Shown here in pieces: positions 21,465-33,039 of a stretch of 64,000 nt of DNA. The DNA comes from Siphonodentalium dalli (lineage: Eukaryota; Mollusca; Scaphopoda; Gadilida; Siphonodentaliidae). Location of the stretch: the NCBI GenBank assembly GCA_032622095.1, contig CP136066.1:232816961-232880960 (forward strand), given 5' to 3'. Numbering within the stretch: the stretch's first letter is position 1; each line of letters begins with the position of its first letter. The position numbers and the translations under genes are program-made. The notes under the pieces were generated by a model, which saw only the letters and a program-made list of their open reading frames with translations, had not been told where the DNA came from and ran no database searches.

Positions 21465-21985
21465 CCAAATTTGCCAATGGCAAAAATAATTCACATTTGG
21501 CAAAAAATAATTTCATTTGGCAAAAGTTTTGGCAAGTCACTTTAAATTCCTCAATAAAGTTGAAAATACCGGTCAATCAATACCATTCATTCTAGGAACC
21601 TATTACAATAGAATTATATTAGTGGTGTTTTATAAAAGTTAACACCTCCATTAAGATGCAGTTAATGTTAGTAAATACCTGTATTTAGTGTGATAGTGCT
21701 GGTTCATAGCTGCATGTAATCCTATTGTGATGTTCCCTTCTGAAGTTCTGATGAAGCAACCCTTCTACCAGTTTATTGTTAGGTGATTGGTTTATTATTG
21801 TATGATAAACCACAATAGAAATGCGAGTATAACTAACTGCTTTCCTATCGATATCAAACGTCGTTCAAATCGTCGAAATATAAGACTCAATAAAGGTTGC
21901 AGAAAATGATACTATCAGGGACAGCAAATGGCAAAAAATATTTCCATTTAGCAAAAGTTAATTTCGGTCCAGTGCGGACAAGCGC
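21465..21985. mobile_element. TIR element with TTTGGCAAAA subterminal repeats (copy 1)
   Basis: The left end has four TTTGGCAAAA-like repeats; the right end has CAAATGGCAAAAAATATTTC, then GGTCCAGTGCGGA. The body matches, in reverse orientation, the element at 59865-61315, which carries a further insertion. No ORF. Confidence 0.65.
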
Positions 21986-21998
21986 AAGCTGCAAAATG

Positions 21999-23706
21999 GA
22001 GTTCAGTCCCCTCGCTATACGCTGGTCTGACAGATAGAGTTCAGTCCCATCGCTATACGCTGGTCTGACAGATAGAGTTCAGTCCCCTCGCTATACGCTG
22101 GTCTGACAGATAGAGTTCAGTCGATCCCCTCGCTATACGCTGGTCTGACAGATAGAGTTCAGTCGATCCCCTCGCTATACGCTGGTCTGACAGATAGAGT
22201 TCAGTCCCCTCGCTATACGCTGGTCTGACAGATAGAGTTCAGTCCCCTCGCTATACGCTGGTCTGACAGATAGCGTTCAGTCCCCTCGATATAAGCTGGT
22301 CTGACAGATAGAGTTCAGTCCCCTCGCTATACGCCGGTCTGACAGATAGAGTTCAGTCCCCTCGCTATACGCTGGACTGACAGATAGAGTTCAGTCTCCT
22401 CGCTATACGCTGGTCTGACAGATAGAGTTCAGTCCCCTCGCTATACGCTGGTCTGACAGATAGAGTTCAGTTCCCTCGCTATACGCTGGTCTGACAGATA
22501 GAGTTCAGTCCCCTCGCTATACGCTGGTCTGACAGATATAGTTCAGTCCCCTCGCTATACGCTGGTCTGACAGATAGAGTTCAGTCCCCTCGCTATACGC
22601 TGGTCTGACAGATAGAGTTCAGTCCCCTCGCTATACGCTGGTCTGACAGATAGAGTTCAGTCCCCTCGCTATACGCTGGTCTGACAGATAGAGTTCAGTC
22701 CCCTCGCTATACGCTGGTCTGACAGATAGAGTTCAGTCCCCTCGCTATAAGCTGGTCTGACAGATAGCGTTCAGTCCCCTCGCTATACGCTGGTCTGACA
22801 GATAGAGTTCAGTCCCCTCGCTATACGCTGGACTGACAGATAGAGTTCAGTCCCCTCGCTATACGCTGGTCTGACAGATATAGTTCAATCCCCTCGCTAT
22901 ACGCTGGTCTGACAGATAGAGTTCAGTCCCCTCGCTATACGCTGGTCTGACAGATAGAGTTCAGTCCCCTCGCTATACGCTGGTCTGACAGATAGAGTTC
23001 AGTCCCCTCGCTATACGCTGGTCTGACAGATAGAGTTCAGTCCCCTCGCTATACGCTGGTCTGACAGATAGAGTTCAGTCCCCTCGCTATACGCTGGTCT
23101 GACAGATAGAGTTCAGTCCCCTCGCTATACGCTGGTCTGACATAGAGTTCAGTCCCCTCACTATACGCCGGCCTGACAGATAGAGTTCAGTCCCCTCGCT
23201 ATACGCCGGTCTGACAGATAGAGTTCAGTCCCCTCGCTATACGCTGGTCTGACAGATAGAGTTCAGTCCCCTCGCTATACGATGGTCTGACAGATAGAGT
23301 TCAGTCTCCTCGCTATACGCTGGTCTGACATATAGAGTCAGTCCCCTCGCTATACGCTGGTCTGACAGATAGAGTTCAGTCCCCTCGCTATACGCTGGTC
23401 TGACAGATAGAGTTCAGTCTCCTCGCTATACGCTGTTCTGACAGATAGAGTTCAGTCTCCTCGCTATACGCTGGTCTGACATATAGAGTTCAGTCCCCTC
23501 GCTATACGCTGGTCTGACAGATAGAGTTCAGTCTCCTCGCTAAACGCTGGTCTGACAGATAGAGTTCAGTCCCCTCGCTAAACGCTGGTCTGACAGATAG
23601 CGTTCAATTCCCTCGCTATACGCTGGTCTGACAGATAGAGTTCAGTCCCCTCGCTGCGCTGGTCTGACAGATAGAGTTCAGTCCCCTCGCTGCGCTGGTC
23701 AGACTG
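21999..23706. repeat. 38-bp satellite, about 45 copies
   Basis: Consensus AGTTCAGTCCCCTCGCTATA followed by CGCTGGTCTGACAGATAG. Most copies are identical; the last few have shortened TCGCTGCGCTGG forms. Stop codons occur in all frames, so it is non-coding. High identity across 1.7 kb implies recent expansion or homogenisation. Confidence 0.97.
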
Positions 23707-23792
23707 CTGCCATCATGTTTATTTTCGTAATTAAATCTAACATTTTTTAATTAAGTTTTTTGTCAGTTACACTTCATTCTGAATTTTCAGAG

Positions 23793-23862
23793 ATAAGATA
23801 GGATAAGATAAGATAGGATAATATAAAATAGGATAAGATAAGATAAAATAAATATAATTGAC
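23793..23862. repeat. GATAA/GATAG simple repeat
   Basis: Repeats of GATAAGATAGGATAA with A-rich interruptions. Confidence 0.9.
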
Positions 23863-23959
23863 AAAACACCCTTAAACGGACAGTATGTATACATATCACA
23901 CATACATGTACACTGTGTAGTAAGCAGTCTACTATATATTTTGAGACTTCGTGTGTATG

Positions 23960-24000
23960 TCCATATATATATATATATATATATCACATTGCTAAAATAA

Positions 24001-24033
<33 letters not shown>
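23960..24033. repeat. TA microsatellites
   Basis: Two TA runs (about 23960-23983 and 24004-24033) separated by CACATTGCTAAAATAATTAA. Confidence 0.95.
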
Positions 24034-24035
<2 letters not shown>

Positions 24036-24046
24036 TTTATAGACTC

Positions 24047-24310
24047 GAAAACTGCCAGACGGATTTTGACGAAATTTTATACCTAGGGATACTTTTGTCC
24101 GGGGTGTGTTTTTGACGGGCCAAATCGTGACCCCGACCTGACCTTGACCTTCAAAATGGTCAAGTCAAGGTCAAATCGGGTAAAACGGACGGATTTCGAC
24201 GAAATTTTATAACTAGGGGTACTTTTGTCCGGGTGTGTTTTGGACGGGTCAAATCGTGACCCCGACCTGACCTTGACCTTCAAAATGGTCAATTTAAGGT
24301 CAAATCGCGC
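24047..24310. repeat. Tandem duplication, about 133-bp unit, two copies
   Basis: Units starting at 24047 and 24181 share GACGAAATTTTATA, CTTTTGTCCGGG and GACCCCGACCTGACCTTGACC. The minus-strand 81-codon frame repeats with the unit and is a shadow. Confidence 0.9.
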
Positions 24311-24597
24311 GGTTACCTTGAAAAACAAAGATTAATGGATCGACGAAAGCCATGGGACCAATCCCGCCAGTGGCGGGCTAATCTGCTAGTATAATATATA
24401 TGGACAATTAATTTTCTCAGAATAATGCAGAATGAATTGTAAACCACCATTAACTTAACTTATAAAATGAGTTATTTCTGCATGCTCTGTACATGACGGC
24501 AGTGTTTTCCGCCGGAGACTGAACTCTACATTGCAGTTTGTGGTGGGTGTCCAGCATAATCATGTCAGTCTCACCCAATCACACCATCATCAGGAAA

Positions 24598-24654
24598 GCG
24601 ATGTATCATATCAGGCGATGTATCATATCAGGCGATGTATCATATCAGGCGATG
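24598..24654. repeat. Tandem repeat, 17-bp unit, three and a half copies
   Basis: GCGATGTATCATATCAG repeats exactly three times. Confidence 0.95.
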
Positions 24655-25068
24655 GTTGGAATACCTTTACAGTGGTAGATTCGTCACATTGCTAAAATAT
24701 CGCTTAAACATTTTCTGTCATACTATCGCACTGCATGATTGCAATGCAGATTTTTTTTTTAGCCACACAGAGCTACAGTTATGCCCTATGAATAGCAACA
24801 GGCCATATTTCCGACTAAATCCTGAAAAATTACCTATAATTCTGCTGTGGTTAAGGAGTCGATTATTTAGGGCATTACTGTAACTATTGCTGGTGGTAAT
24901 AGATGCCCCCCACATTTACCCCAGACTCACTTCAGCATAGCTGTGGAATCTGTGTTTTAACCAGAACAGGTACAAAGCCAAACTCCAGGCAGAGTTATCT
25001 CCCATCCCTCCGCTGAGATACCACATAATGACATTAATTTGTAAGGAATCCTTACGTGGTTTTAGTTC

Positions 25069-25325
25069 TTATGTTTTAGGATTAAAATTGTCTGTGTCTG
25101 GCTCAGTTCATATTGTTCTTATCAATACCGAAAGAATTACCATTAATGCAAACTTTAAAAAAAATTGGTGGTCAAAACAAGATAATATGTGACTAAATAG
25201 TAGTAAATACAGTTCCGCGACAATATGTAAAAATAGATTTATCGTCTGCAAAGTACACTCATCGTGGCAGTGATATATCGCAGCGATATATAGCGTAGAG
25301 GGCGCTATATGGAGTTTGGTACAAA
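25069..25325 (+). repeat. Dispersed duplicate of 61960-62160
   Basis: GTCTGGCTCAGTTCAT, TGTTCTTATCAATACCGA and the stretch ending GGCGCTATATGGAGTTTG match 61970-62160 in order and orientation with about 80-85% identity by eye. The second copy leads directly into the 72-bp tandem array. Confidence 0.75.
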
Positions 25326-25329
25326 GCCT

Positions 25330-26570
25330 CTTGAATCTCGATGAACGAAGATTTGAAACATGGTGGATATATTTGTTATACGACCACCACTTCAGTGATG
25401 GCGCTGAATCAACATATAACTAGTTGTGATGGACGTTTTGTTTGACCTGTAGTCATGAGTTGGTCATGTTTCTCGAGTTACAAAGCATAAATCAAGCATG
25501 TCACGCATACGACGCATTCAATTATTGTTTAATATTTTGTTGGCGGGGGAATGATAAATGCAGATCAGAATCTATCGAACATGATGGGCAGCAGTTGTGC
25601 TCGAATGTTTTGAATATTTGAAATTACCGCTTAGCTATATTTAGTTCAACCAGCAAACTGGTGTGAACATGATTGTTCGGCCCAGTTTAGAACGGTTAGG
25701 CGCATAGTGATGGTACCACCACCCCCCCCTTCGGTACGCGGGATTCAGGGTGTTTTGAAGCCGTACGCGGGATTCATACCCCGGAATTAACTGGTATTCG
25801 GGTTCAAGCAAAACATCTTGGACGCAGGTTTTGATGGCGCAAATTAATATTTTGTGCTAGTTATCTGTGTGAATGAGTGGGTAGAGTAGCTTCTTGGGCA
25901 TATGCGACCACCATGCCATCATAAAGTATCATTAATCGTATCATAACGGCCTCATAACGCCCATAATACTCTACTCCAATACCATGTCAGGTATAATGGA
26001 TCATAATGTGTCTATGTAACCTTTGCTTGTATCTGTCTGATATTAAAATGTTCAGTCAATTTGTATATCATTTATCGCATATTATTTCTTAACATGTATT
26101 CAGGATTCACCCCCCCCCCCCAAAATTAACTAGTATTCATGATTCAGGGGGGGGAGGGGGTGATATCCTCCATATAGTATTATATGTATTCCAATACTTA
26201 CGGTGGGGAATCGTGTGCTTTCGAGTTGATGAGTATCACGCATTCAAAATGGCCGAGGCAATCGCAAACCGGGAAACCTGGTCTCACTATTTAGTGGGTA
26301 AAATGTCGCCGGCGGCAGCGGTTTTATCGGGCGACATATTCGGGCCATCAATGGGAAGTAACCCCTGCATGAAGTTGGGTTGTCAGATTAAAAAGCAAAA
26401 ATCAACACTGTGTTGCAAATATTGAGGTACCAGTCGTAACATTCCAGCCCAATTACCCGGATTAGGGACTGTCTATAATATGGTGCAATGGGTGCAGTGG
26501 GAAACCCTCTCTATACAAAGACCCATCTAGCCAAGTAAATGCTAACAGTTTACTGGAGAATATCCAAACA
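25330..26570. other. Non-coding stretch with C/G runs
   Basis: A segment GGATTCA..CCCC..AATTAACT(A/G)GTATTC occurs at about 25770-25810 and 26100-26145 in direct orientation near C runs, perhaps the remains of an element. The 70-codon frame at 26213 has no recognisable motif. Confidence 0.4.
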
Positions 26571-26573
26571 TAT

Positions 26574-27055
26574 ATCATGCCATGAATCTCTACTCTGGCT
26601 GACGCCCGTTGAGATCATATTCCACCGCTACAAATTCTGTGAACTTTCTGTTGTTCTGAACTCTTCTGACAGGGAATTTATAACATTGAACAAACAAGGC
26701 AGGGCATATATTTCTTTGTTTATATTTGTTCTTCGATAATCTACTGCAGTTCGAAATTGCATGCTTTTTAGTGACTTTAGTGAGACTTTAGTAAAGCAAA
26801 AAAAAACATTGAATTAATAACCCTAGAGAAATGCCATTATTGTAAGTGGGCCAAAGCAAAATAGCTCACAAAATCCCTTAAATGTAATCTCGAGCTACTG
26901 ATGAGTAAACTATTAAGCAACAGGTATTAACAAATAAATATATTCCCCGCGTTATATTTTCGACTTTATAAAGTTCCCTCTCAAAACTTCAAAACGTTCC
27001 AAAGATTTGAACTGGTGGAATATATTTTCTCTACGGTCGTTCGTGTCATGATCTA
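26574..27055. mobile_element. Mutator-like TIR element (copy B)
   Basis: The arms match those of the element at 8878-9891: ATCATGCCATGAATCTCTAC on the left, ACGTGTCATGATCT-like on the right, then the ATATTCCACC and TTATATTTTCGAC blocks. The loop is about half as long and unlike copy A. No clean target duplication. Confidence 0.65.
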
Positions 27056-27090
27056 ATCAAAACCTGGTTATTGCTCCTCTGAAATTTGGG

Positions 27091-27478
27091 TTAACCCTTT
27101 ACCCAACAGAACGGCCCTGTGCCAATGCATTCTCTTATATATGCGAGTCGACCATAGGTCGCCTCGCATATATAAGAGAATGCATTGGCTTAACACATTA
27201 AAAATTATAAAATTGTTAAAGAATGTAAGAAAAAATGTTAAAAAGTGTTTTTTTAGGCCAATGCATTCTCTTATATATGCGAGGCGACCTATGGTCGACT
27301 CGCATATATAAGAGAATGCATTGGCACAGGTCATAACTGTAACTATCACAATGTGGTCAAGGAGCCGGTTCCAATGATATCCATATTTGTATGGTTCTAT
27401 TGAGACAGACCGAAGATATTTTAGGCTGTTGAAGCTTTATTTGGCCGGTTTTGGCCGGTTTGTTGGGTAAAGGGTTAA
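27091..27478 (-). mobile_element. piggyBac-like MITE with double hairpin (copy 3, complete, reversed)
   Basis: TTAA at 27091-27094 and 27475-27478 flank CCCTTTACCCAACA...TGTTGGGTAAAGGG. Cassettes are at 27121-27189 and 27257-27325. It is inverted relative to copies 1 and 2. ORFs reported across it on the minus strand are translations of the hairpins. Confidence 0.85.
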
Positions 27479-27479
27479 T

Positions 27480-28080
27480 GTTTCCGCAAGTTTGGAGTTT
27501 GGTATGATACCAGCAGCATATGGGCGTCTGCGGGTCCCATATGCTGCTCATACCCGGGAAGATTTGAAAGGGCCGTCGACCCTCTCCTACAACCCACTTT
27601 TGGATGCTGTAATTCCGCTTGAAGAGCGTTTGTATGGTTTGTGAGTTTGTTAGTAGATTGCTATCTACCAATGCACAGTAGGTGTTTGCCTACTGTACAT
27701 GGGGTGGATGACACCACAGCAAGAAGCAAACCCTCCCATTCCGAACCTGGACCGGCGATGAAGACTTTTCTTTTATGAGTTTTGTGTGTTGATATATATA
27801 TATTATTTTTAGTTATGGATGGTTGTAATTTAGTGTCCTATTTTGTGCTTGCTTGCATGGTCTCCAGCTGCCTGTGTATGTTATATTTCCGGGCTTGTAC
27901 TACGGGCTCAACGCTATAAGAAGAGGGTGCAATGCCAGCCGGTTAACTTACGGTCGGTCGTGGGGCTCCTCAACTCTTGATGGTGCAATGCCCGCCTTTC
28001 AATCCTAAACGAATGTTGGCCTGGTTGTGCAATGCGGTCACGGACTGAGGAAGCAGCTGAGGCCAGAATTTGTTGCGGGT
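27480..28080. other. Unannotated stretch with one small hairpin
   Basis: AGCAGCATATGGG and CCCATATGCTGCT (27512-27552) form a 13-bp stem. Then GGTGCAATGCC is repeated three times between 27925 and 28050. No coding signal. Confidence 0.4.
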
Positions 28081-28082
28081 GT

Positions 28083-28159
28083 AATGTTTCGAGTGGTACT
28101 TGAACATGTATATGCTCACCAAGACCTCGCTCTATACATACCCTTCTAAGATTAGGCTT
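28083..28159 (+). repeat. 77-bp direct repeat, left copy
   Basis: Runs from AATGTTTCGAGTGGTACTTG to TAAGATTAGGCTT and is repeated at 28630-28706 with three or four differences, bracketing the hairpin-bearing element between. Confidence 0.9.
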
Positions 28160-28629
28160 TCAGTGCCAGGTGCCGATCCCATTGGCCCTAATTTACGGTC
28201 TGTAAAATCGGCCCTAAAAAAATTAAAAATTAATTATTTTTTTTAGATTTTCTTGGGTTGAATTTTGTTTGGGTATGCTTAAGCATGCTATAGCAAATTT
28301 AAAAACAAACTGGATAAAACCTTAGGGGCATGTTATAACTCAAAACTATCACCAAGTATTCATAGTAATAATTTTGATGCCCATGAAAAACGTAAGATTC
28401 CCTGGCACTAAACCTACAAAATAAGTCTGTTAAAGAATATAAGAAAAAATTATTAATATTGTAAAACATTGTCAAAAATAATAACAATGGATGAAAAATT
28501 GTTAGGCCAATGCATTCTCTTATATATGCGAGGCTACCTATGGTCGACTCGCATATACATGTATAAGAGAATGCATTGGCACATGGTATATGGGTTGATA
28601 CAAAAATCGGACCTGGCACTGAAAGGGTT
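28157..28629. mobile_element. Inverted-repeat element with one hairpin cassette
   Basis: The left end CTTTCAGTGCCAGGTGCCGAT is mirrored by ATCGGACCTGGCACTGAAAG at the right. A single cassette (28506-28580, with an ACATGT insertion in its right arm) lies near the right end. The inverted ends differ from the piggyBac-like and the 52.8-kb families. Confidence 0.7.
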
Positions 28630-28706
28630 AATGTTTCGAGTGGTACTTGAACATTTATATGCTCGCCAAGACCTCGCCCTATACATACCCTTCTAAGATT
28701 AGGCTT
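28630..28706 (+). repeat. 77-bp direct repeat, right copy
   Basis: Partner of 28083-28159. Much longer than a transposon target duplication, so it may be a tandem duplication later invaded, or a duplication that included the element. Confidence 0.9.
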
Positions 28707-29029
28707 GTTCTCCTATAGTAAAACCCGGAATAAATGCCATCGGAAACAAAGCCGACATGGTGTCACATTCCGCACCCGAAGGCATATATACTAGATATAG
28801 AATAGAAAGTCAACACATTCAATAATCTTAATGTCTGCTCCACTATAGACGAGATAAAATACGACTCATTGATACTCGATTTTTTTTGTACCTCCCGCTA
28901 TTTTAACACAATCGCAAAGGTTAGCAGACGACCGATATCAAACACGCATTATGTGCATTGTGACGTAAGGCAAACATAGATTTATTCGGGTTCTTGAAAG
29001 CGCGTCGAGGCTTAAATTGCTTCACGACC

Positions 29030-29232
29030 AGTGGTGGCACTGGTGGCACCATGCGATGGATCGGGGGAGGCATAACCCACTGTCACCCCCGCCCTGGTCG
29101 GGGATCGTAGCCCCTGCATCGATGAAATCATGGCCGACACCCCCCGCCCGTCGATGAAATCCTGAATATCATGGCCGACACCCCTGCCCGTCGATGACAA
29201 ACCGGCAAAATTACGATGAAATCCTGAATATC
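29030..29232. repeat. Short GC-richer repeats
   Basis: CATGGCCGACACCCC, CCCGTCGATGA and TGAAATCCTGAATATC each recur two or three times. GACAAACCGGCAAAATTACG here also occurs at 39135 in the MITE at 38886. Confidence 0.6.
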
Positions 29233-29490
29233 CCATAGGAAATGTTCAGATAATAAGTTTAACCCTTTCTATACTAAAGCATCATTGATGAGTAGTTATC
29301 CCATATGAAATTTTCAATAATAAGTTTAACCCTTTCTATACTAAAGCGTCATTTATGAGTAGTTATCCCATAGGAAATGTTGAGATAATAAGCTTAACCC
29401 TTTCTATACGGAATACTCATTGGTGAGTAGTTATCCCAAAGGAAATGTTCAGATAAAAAGTTTAACCCTTTCTATACTAAATACACATTC
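29233..29490. repeat. 68-bp tandem repeat, about 3.8 copies
   Basis: Units start at 29233, 29301, 29369 and 29437 with CCATAGGAAATGTTCAGATA, then AGTTTAACCCTTTCTATACT. Single copies are scattered at about 18075, 44615 and 50890. Confidence 0.9.
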
Positions 29491-29539
29491 TGATAACTGA
29501 AGCGGCATTTCAAAAATGTTGTTGTTGTTGTTGTTGTTG

Positions 29540-31170
29540 GACTATGATGATTTATCTTATGACAATATGTCCCGTTGTCCAGTGGTAAATGTGAATATGG
29601 CCTTGTACGGGAACAACAAAGAGTCCATGTAGAGGTTTAATACTTTTATGTTTCAATAACGTGTTCTGCCGGTAAGCAAAATACGCAGATGCACAGTATT
29701 GGTGGTTCAATGATACAAGCGTGAGTGAATCTGTATCTCTTTATAGACACGAGTTGGGGTATCATGCTGCCAAATCAGGTATCATGATACCCGTGTATCA
29801 TACTATTGTTTAATATATAGGATGATACTAATTTGACCCTCCCTCGACTATACAATGGCTACTACCAGTCATAACCAATTAAGAATATGATCTTGTTTCC
29901 AGCACAGGATACATTTATTTCCATATAATTTAATAAGACTTCTGTGCCGAAACAACTCAGATACATGTCATATACATGTATTATAAATATGATATAATAT
30001 TTCTGATTTAAAAATTAAACATGCAAATAATAGCTCTATTGCAACTGCAAATTTGTTATTTACATGGCATATTGTTGAATTGTCTTGGAAAATTCAGGTT
30101 GACTCAATACTGTCTACTAGGAATTTGGGATCATTTGGGCTTCTCGAGTTTGGGCGCCCATACCTGTAACAGGTATCAAGACAGCCCTGAAAATTTCCCT
30201 GGTTCTTGTACTATATCATTTATATCTCCCACGTATTGTTCTTACCTGTTAAAGTCATTGGCTTCACTCCCGGTGGGCATATATTTGATGTCAGACAGAA
30301 CTGTGCCCGATATACCACAAGAAAGGTCATTAAAAAACTAGAAAGAAAACCCCAATGTGGCATATTATTAGTGCGGTACTCGCCCTGTATTAAATTGTTG
30401 AAAACTGCGATCAGAGTAAGAAATCTTCTCAGATACTAACACATTTTCGGAGCGAATCAGCGCGCGGAGTCTCATGGAATTATATTCGGAGGAAATCGGA
30501 ACCACCCGAATAACGACGATCGGCTGGCACGCACGACTGGGAGAACAGCCAAAACAAACGCCGGCATGTCGATAACGAAAGTAGATTCAACAAAAAGAGA
30601 AAAAAACAAACAAAATAATAGGGGGCCTATCATAGTTTTTGCATTCAAGTTTTCTAAGTAAAATGTCGACAATTATTTGGCAACTAACAAAGTTTTCACA
30701 CTCTGTATATATATTTATATATATATGGAATTTTTGCAAATTTAGGAGAGAATGAGTACGTATTCACAGTGTGCAAAAGACGATTGGCACACCTCCGAAA
30801 TTATCCAGGTTCACCAATAATAAACAAATCTGGGAATTCTGTCTTCTAATCTAACGTCAACATATTTGGCCGAATACAAGGTGAAGTTATCTGCATGCGA
30901 ATTATTGACTTCTGTAAATGTAAATTATAAGCAATATTTCAATAACATTTGACATCACAATAGACCAATCGTGCTGAGCTAGATCGATTGGTCTTCCTGA
31001 CACTGTTGTAAGAGATTTCTTGAATATTGAAATTTTGTTTGCTTGAAGATTTGTTCAAATTTATGATGAATATACCAGCAAAAAATTATACATTGTCTTT
31101 CATTAGTTTCAAAATTGTCTTTCATTAGTTTCAAAATGAATAAGTATAATTTTTTTACAAAAAAATGGTT
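29540..31170. other. Unannotated stretch
   Basis: A TTG run (29518-29539) precedes it. Overlapping frames at 30021-30439 show no recognisable domain. A small hairpin (AGACCAATCG...CGATTGGTCT) lies at 30963-30995. Confidence 0.35.
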
Positions 31171-31172
31171 GT

Positions 31173-31785
31173 AACTTGAAAGAACAATTTAGAGTAGGCC
31201 TACTCCCTTTATCCAAGATTCATGCTGGCTGTGAAAGACCGATGGGATTATTTTAGCCCGATCGGTATATTTTAGCCCGATCGGGCTATTATTGATTGAT
31301 CGGTGGTTCACCCAGACCTGTAGGATATGCGCACTATAGGATATAGATAAGGCGTTTTATGTATGGGAGGCCTATTTCACTTGAAAGAACAATTTATAGT
31401 AGGCATACTCCCTTTATCCAAGATTCAGGCTGGCTGTGAAAGACCGATCGGTCTATTTTAGCCCGATCGGTCTATTTTAGCCCGATCGGGCTATTATTGA
31501 TTGATCGGTGGTTCACCCAGACCTGTAGGGTATGCGCGCTATAGTATATAGATAAGGCGTTTCATGTATGGGAGGCCTATTTCACTTGAAAGAACAATTT
31601 AGAGTAGGCCTACTCCCTTTATCCAAGATTCAAGCTGGCTGTGAAAGAACGATCGGTCTATTTTAGCCTGATCGGTCTACTTTAGCCCGATCGGGCTGTT
31701 ATTGATTGATCGGTGGTTCACCCAGACCTGTAGGATATACGCGCTATAGCATATAGATACGGCATTTCATGTATGGGATACCCAT
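31173..31785. repeat. 205-bp tandem repeat, three copies
   Basis: Units begin ACTTGAAAGAACAATTTA at 31173, 31379 and 31584. Each includes two or three TTTTAGCCCGATCGG sub-repeats and GGTGGTTCACCCAGACCTG. Confidence 0.95.
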
Positions 31786-31799
31786 TTTACATTTATTAT

Positions 31800-33025
31800 T
31801 CATTTACGATCAAGCGCAAATATTTCGCAAAATAACATCTATCATTTGCGCTTCAGTGTAAATCATTTGCGCAAATAAAAATTAATATGCATTGATATCA
31901 CCCCCCTGAATTAATTTTAAATGGCACAGACCCACCATATGAGGGAAGCACCCCCCCCCCCCCAGTAACCCCAATATCTCTTTTATGACCATGGAAATAT
32001 CTCTTTTATGCAGGATATATCTCTTTTATAAAATATACTAGATCTCTGGGATGGATACACAAATTCTTGGGGACAGGGATGCTGATAATATGAAAATTGG
32101 GGTTTTCCCCAATTTCAAGTCAATAAGTACACCATATGAGGGAAGCGAGTCCCCAGTAACCCCGAATTCCATATTTATGGCCATGGAAATGATATATATC
32201 TGTGTAGGAGATGTCCCTTTAATAAAATATACTAGAGCTCTGGGAGTGAGGCACCAATTCTTGGGACACCAGGGACAGAGATGCTGATATATGCATATGG
32301 AAATATTTTTTCTTCAATGTTTCAGTATTATATGGGGCTACTACTATGGGTCCATGATAATATACTATGAGATGGACTCTATCATTCACAATCAGAGGGA
32401 AGTATAAAGGGAGTGTTAGGTATTTGCGCTTAAGTGCAAATATATTGATAGACATATACTTGCGCTTAAGCGCAAATGATTCATTTTCACATTTTATATT
32501 AACTAATTGCATTTAAGCGTAAATCAGTTACACTTAATGTAATCATTTACGCTTAAGCATAATTGACTTATGCGTTATCATAATACATTGGAATTATATT
32601 AAGAGCAATAATTTCATCGGCTGTCTTACCTTATATGTATATTTGTATAATCTGATGTATGTTAACTTACTGGCATTAGTAATGTGGTTGCATCCATTTC
32701 AGCTTGAGTATGTGGAGTTCAATGGGGGTGTATATGAATTACGGTTAAGCGCAACTCATTTACGCTTAAGTGGATTTCATTTACACTTAAGCGTAATTGA
32801 AATGAATTATGCTTAAGCAAATACATGTACCTATCTCCAACTGGTTTCCTCAGTCTGAACATCCATCTTAGTATGGGATCTGGGTGGAGTCCTCACCTAT
32901 GTTTGAGTAATGTTTTATGGCCTGAGTTAATTTGAGTTTAGAGCAAATCACATGGGAGTCGTTTTTACATTTATTATTTATTTGCATACAAATATTTGCG
33001 CTTAAGCATAAAGCAATTGCGCTTA
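31800..33025. repeat. Cluster of CTTAAG-centred palindromes
   Basis: At least fifteen variants of ATTTGCGCTTAAGCGCAAAT, intact or half, occur at about 31810-31880, 32425-32580, 32735-32825 and 32990-33035, and almost nowhere else in the window. Variants include TTACGCTTAAG and TTACACTTAAGCGTAA. They are spaced irregularly by 10-30 bases. Confidence 0.8.
31925..32291. repeat. Diverged tandem duplication, about 200-bp unit
   Basis: ACCATATGAGGGAAGC, CCAGTAACCCC, CCATGGAAAT, ATAAAATATACTAGA and CAAATTCTTGG or CCAATTCTTGG appear in the same order at 31935-32087 and 32130-32291. Confidence 0.8.
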
Positions 33026-33039
33026 CTTAGTGCAAATAC

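Noticed and set aside
21999-23706. CRISPR array
   Set aside because: Units are contiguous with no unique spacers, and the genome is eukaryotic.
27068-27671. Minus-strand ORFs of 93 and 104 codons
   Set aside because: They run through the hairpin cassettes and ends of the piggyBac-like MITE.
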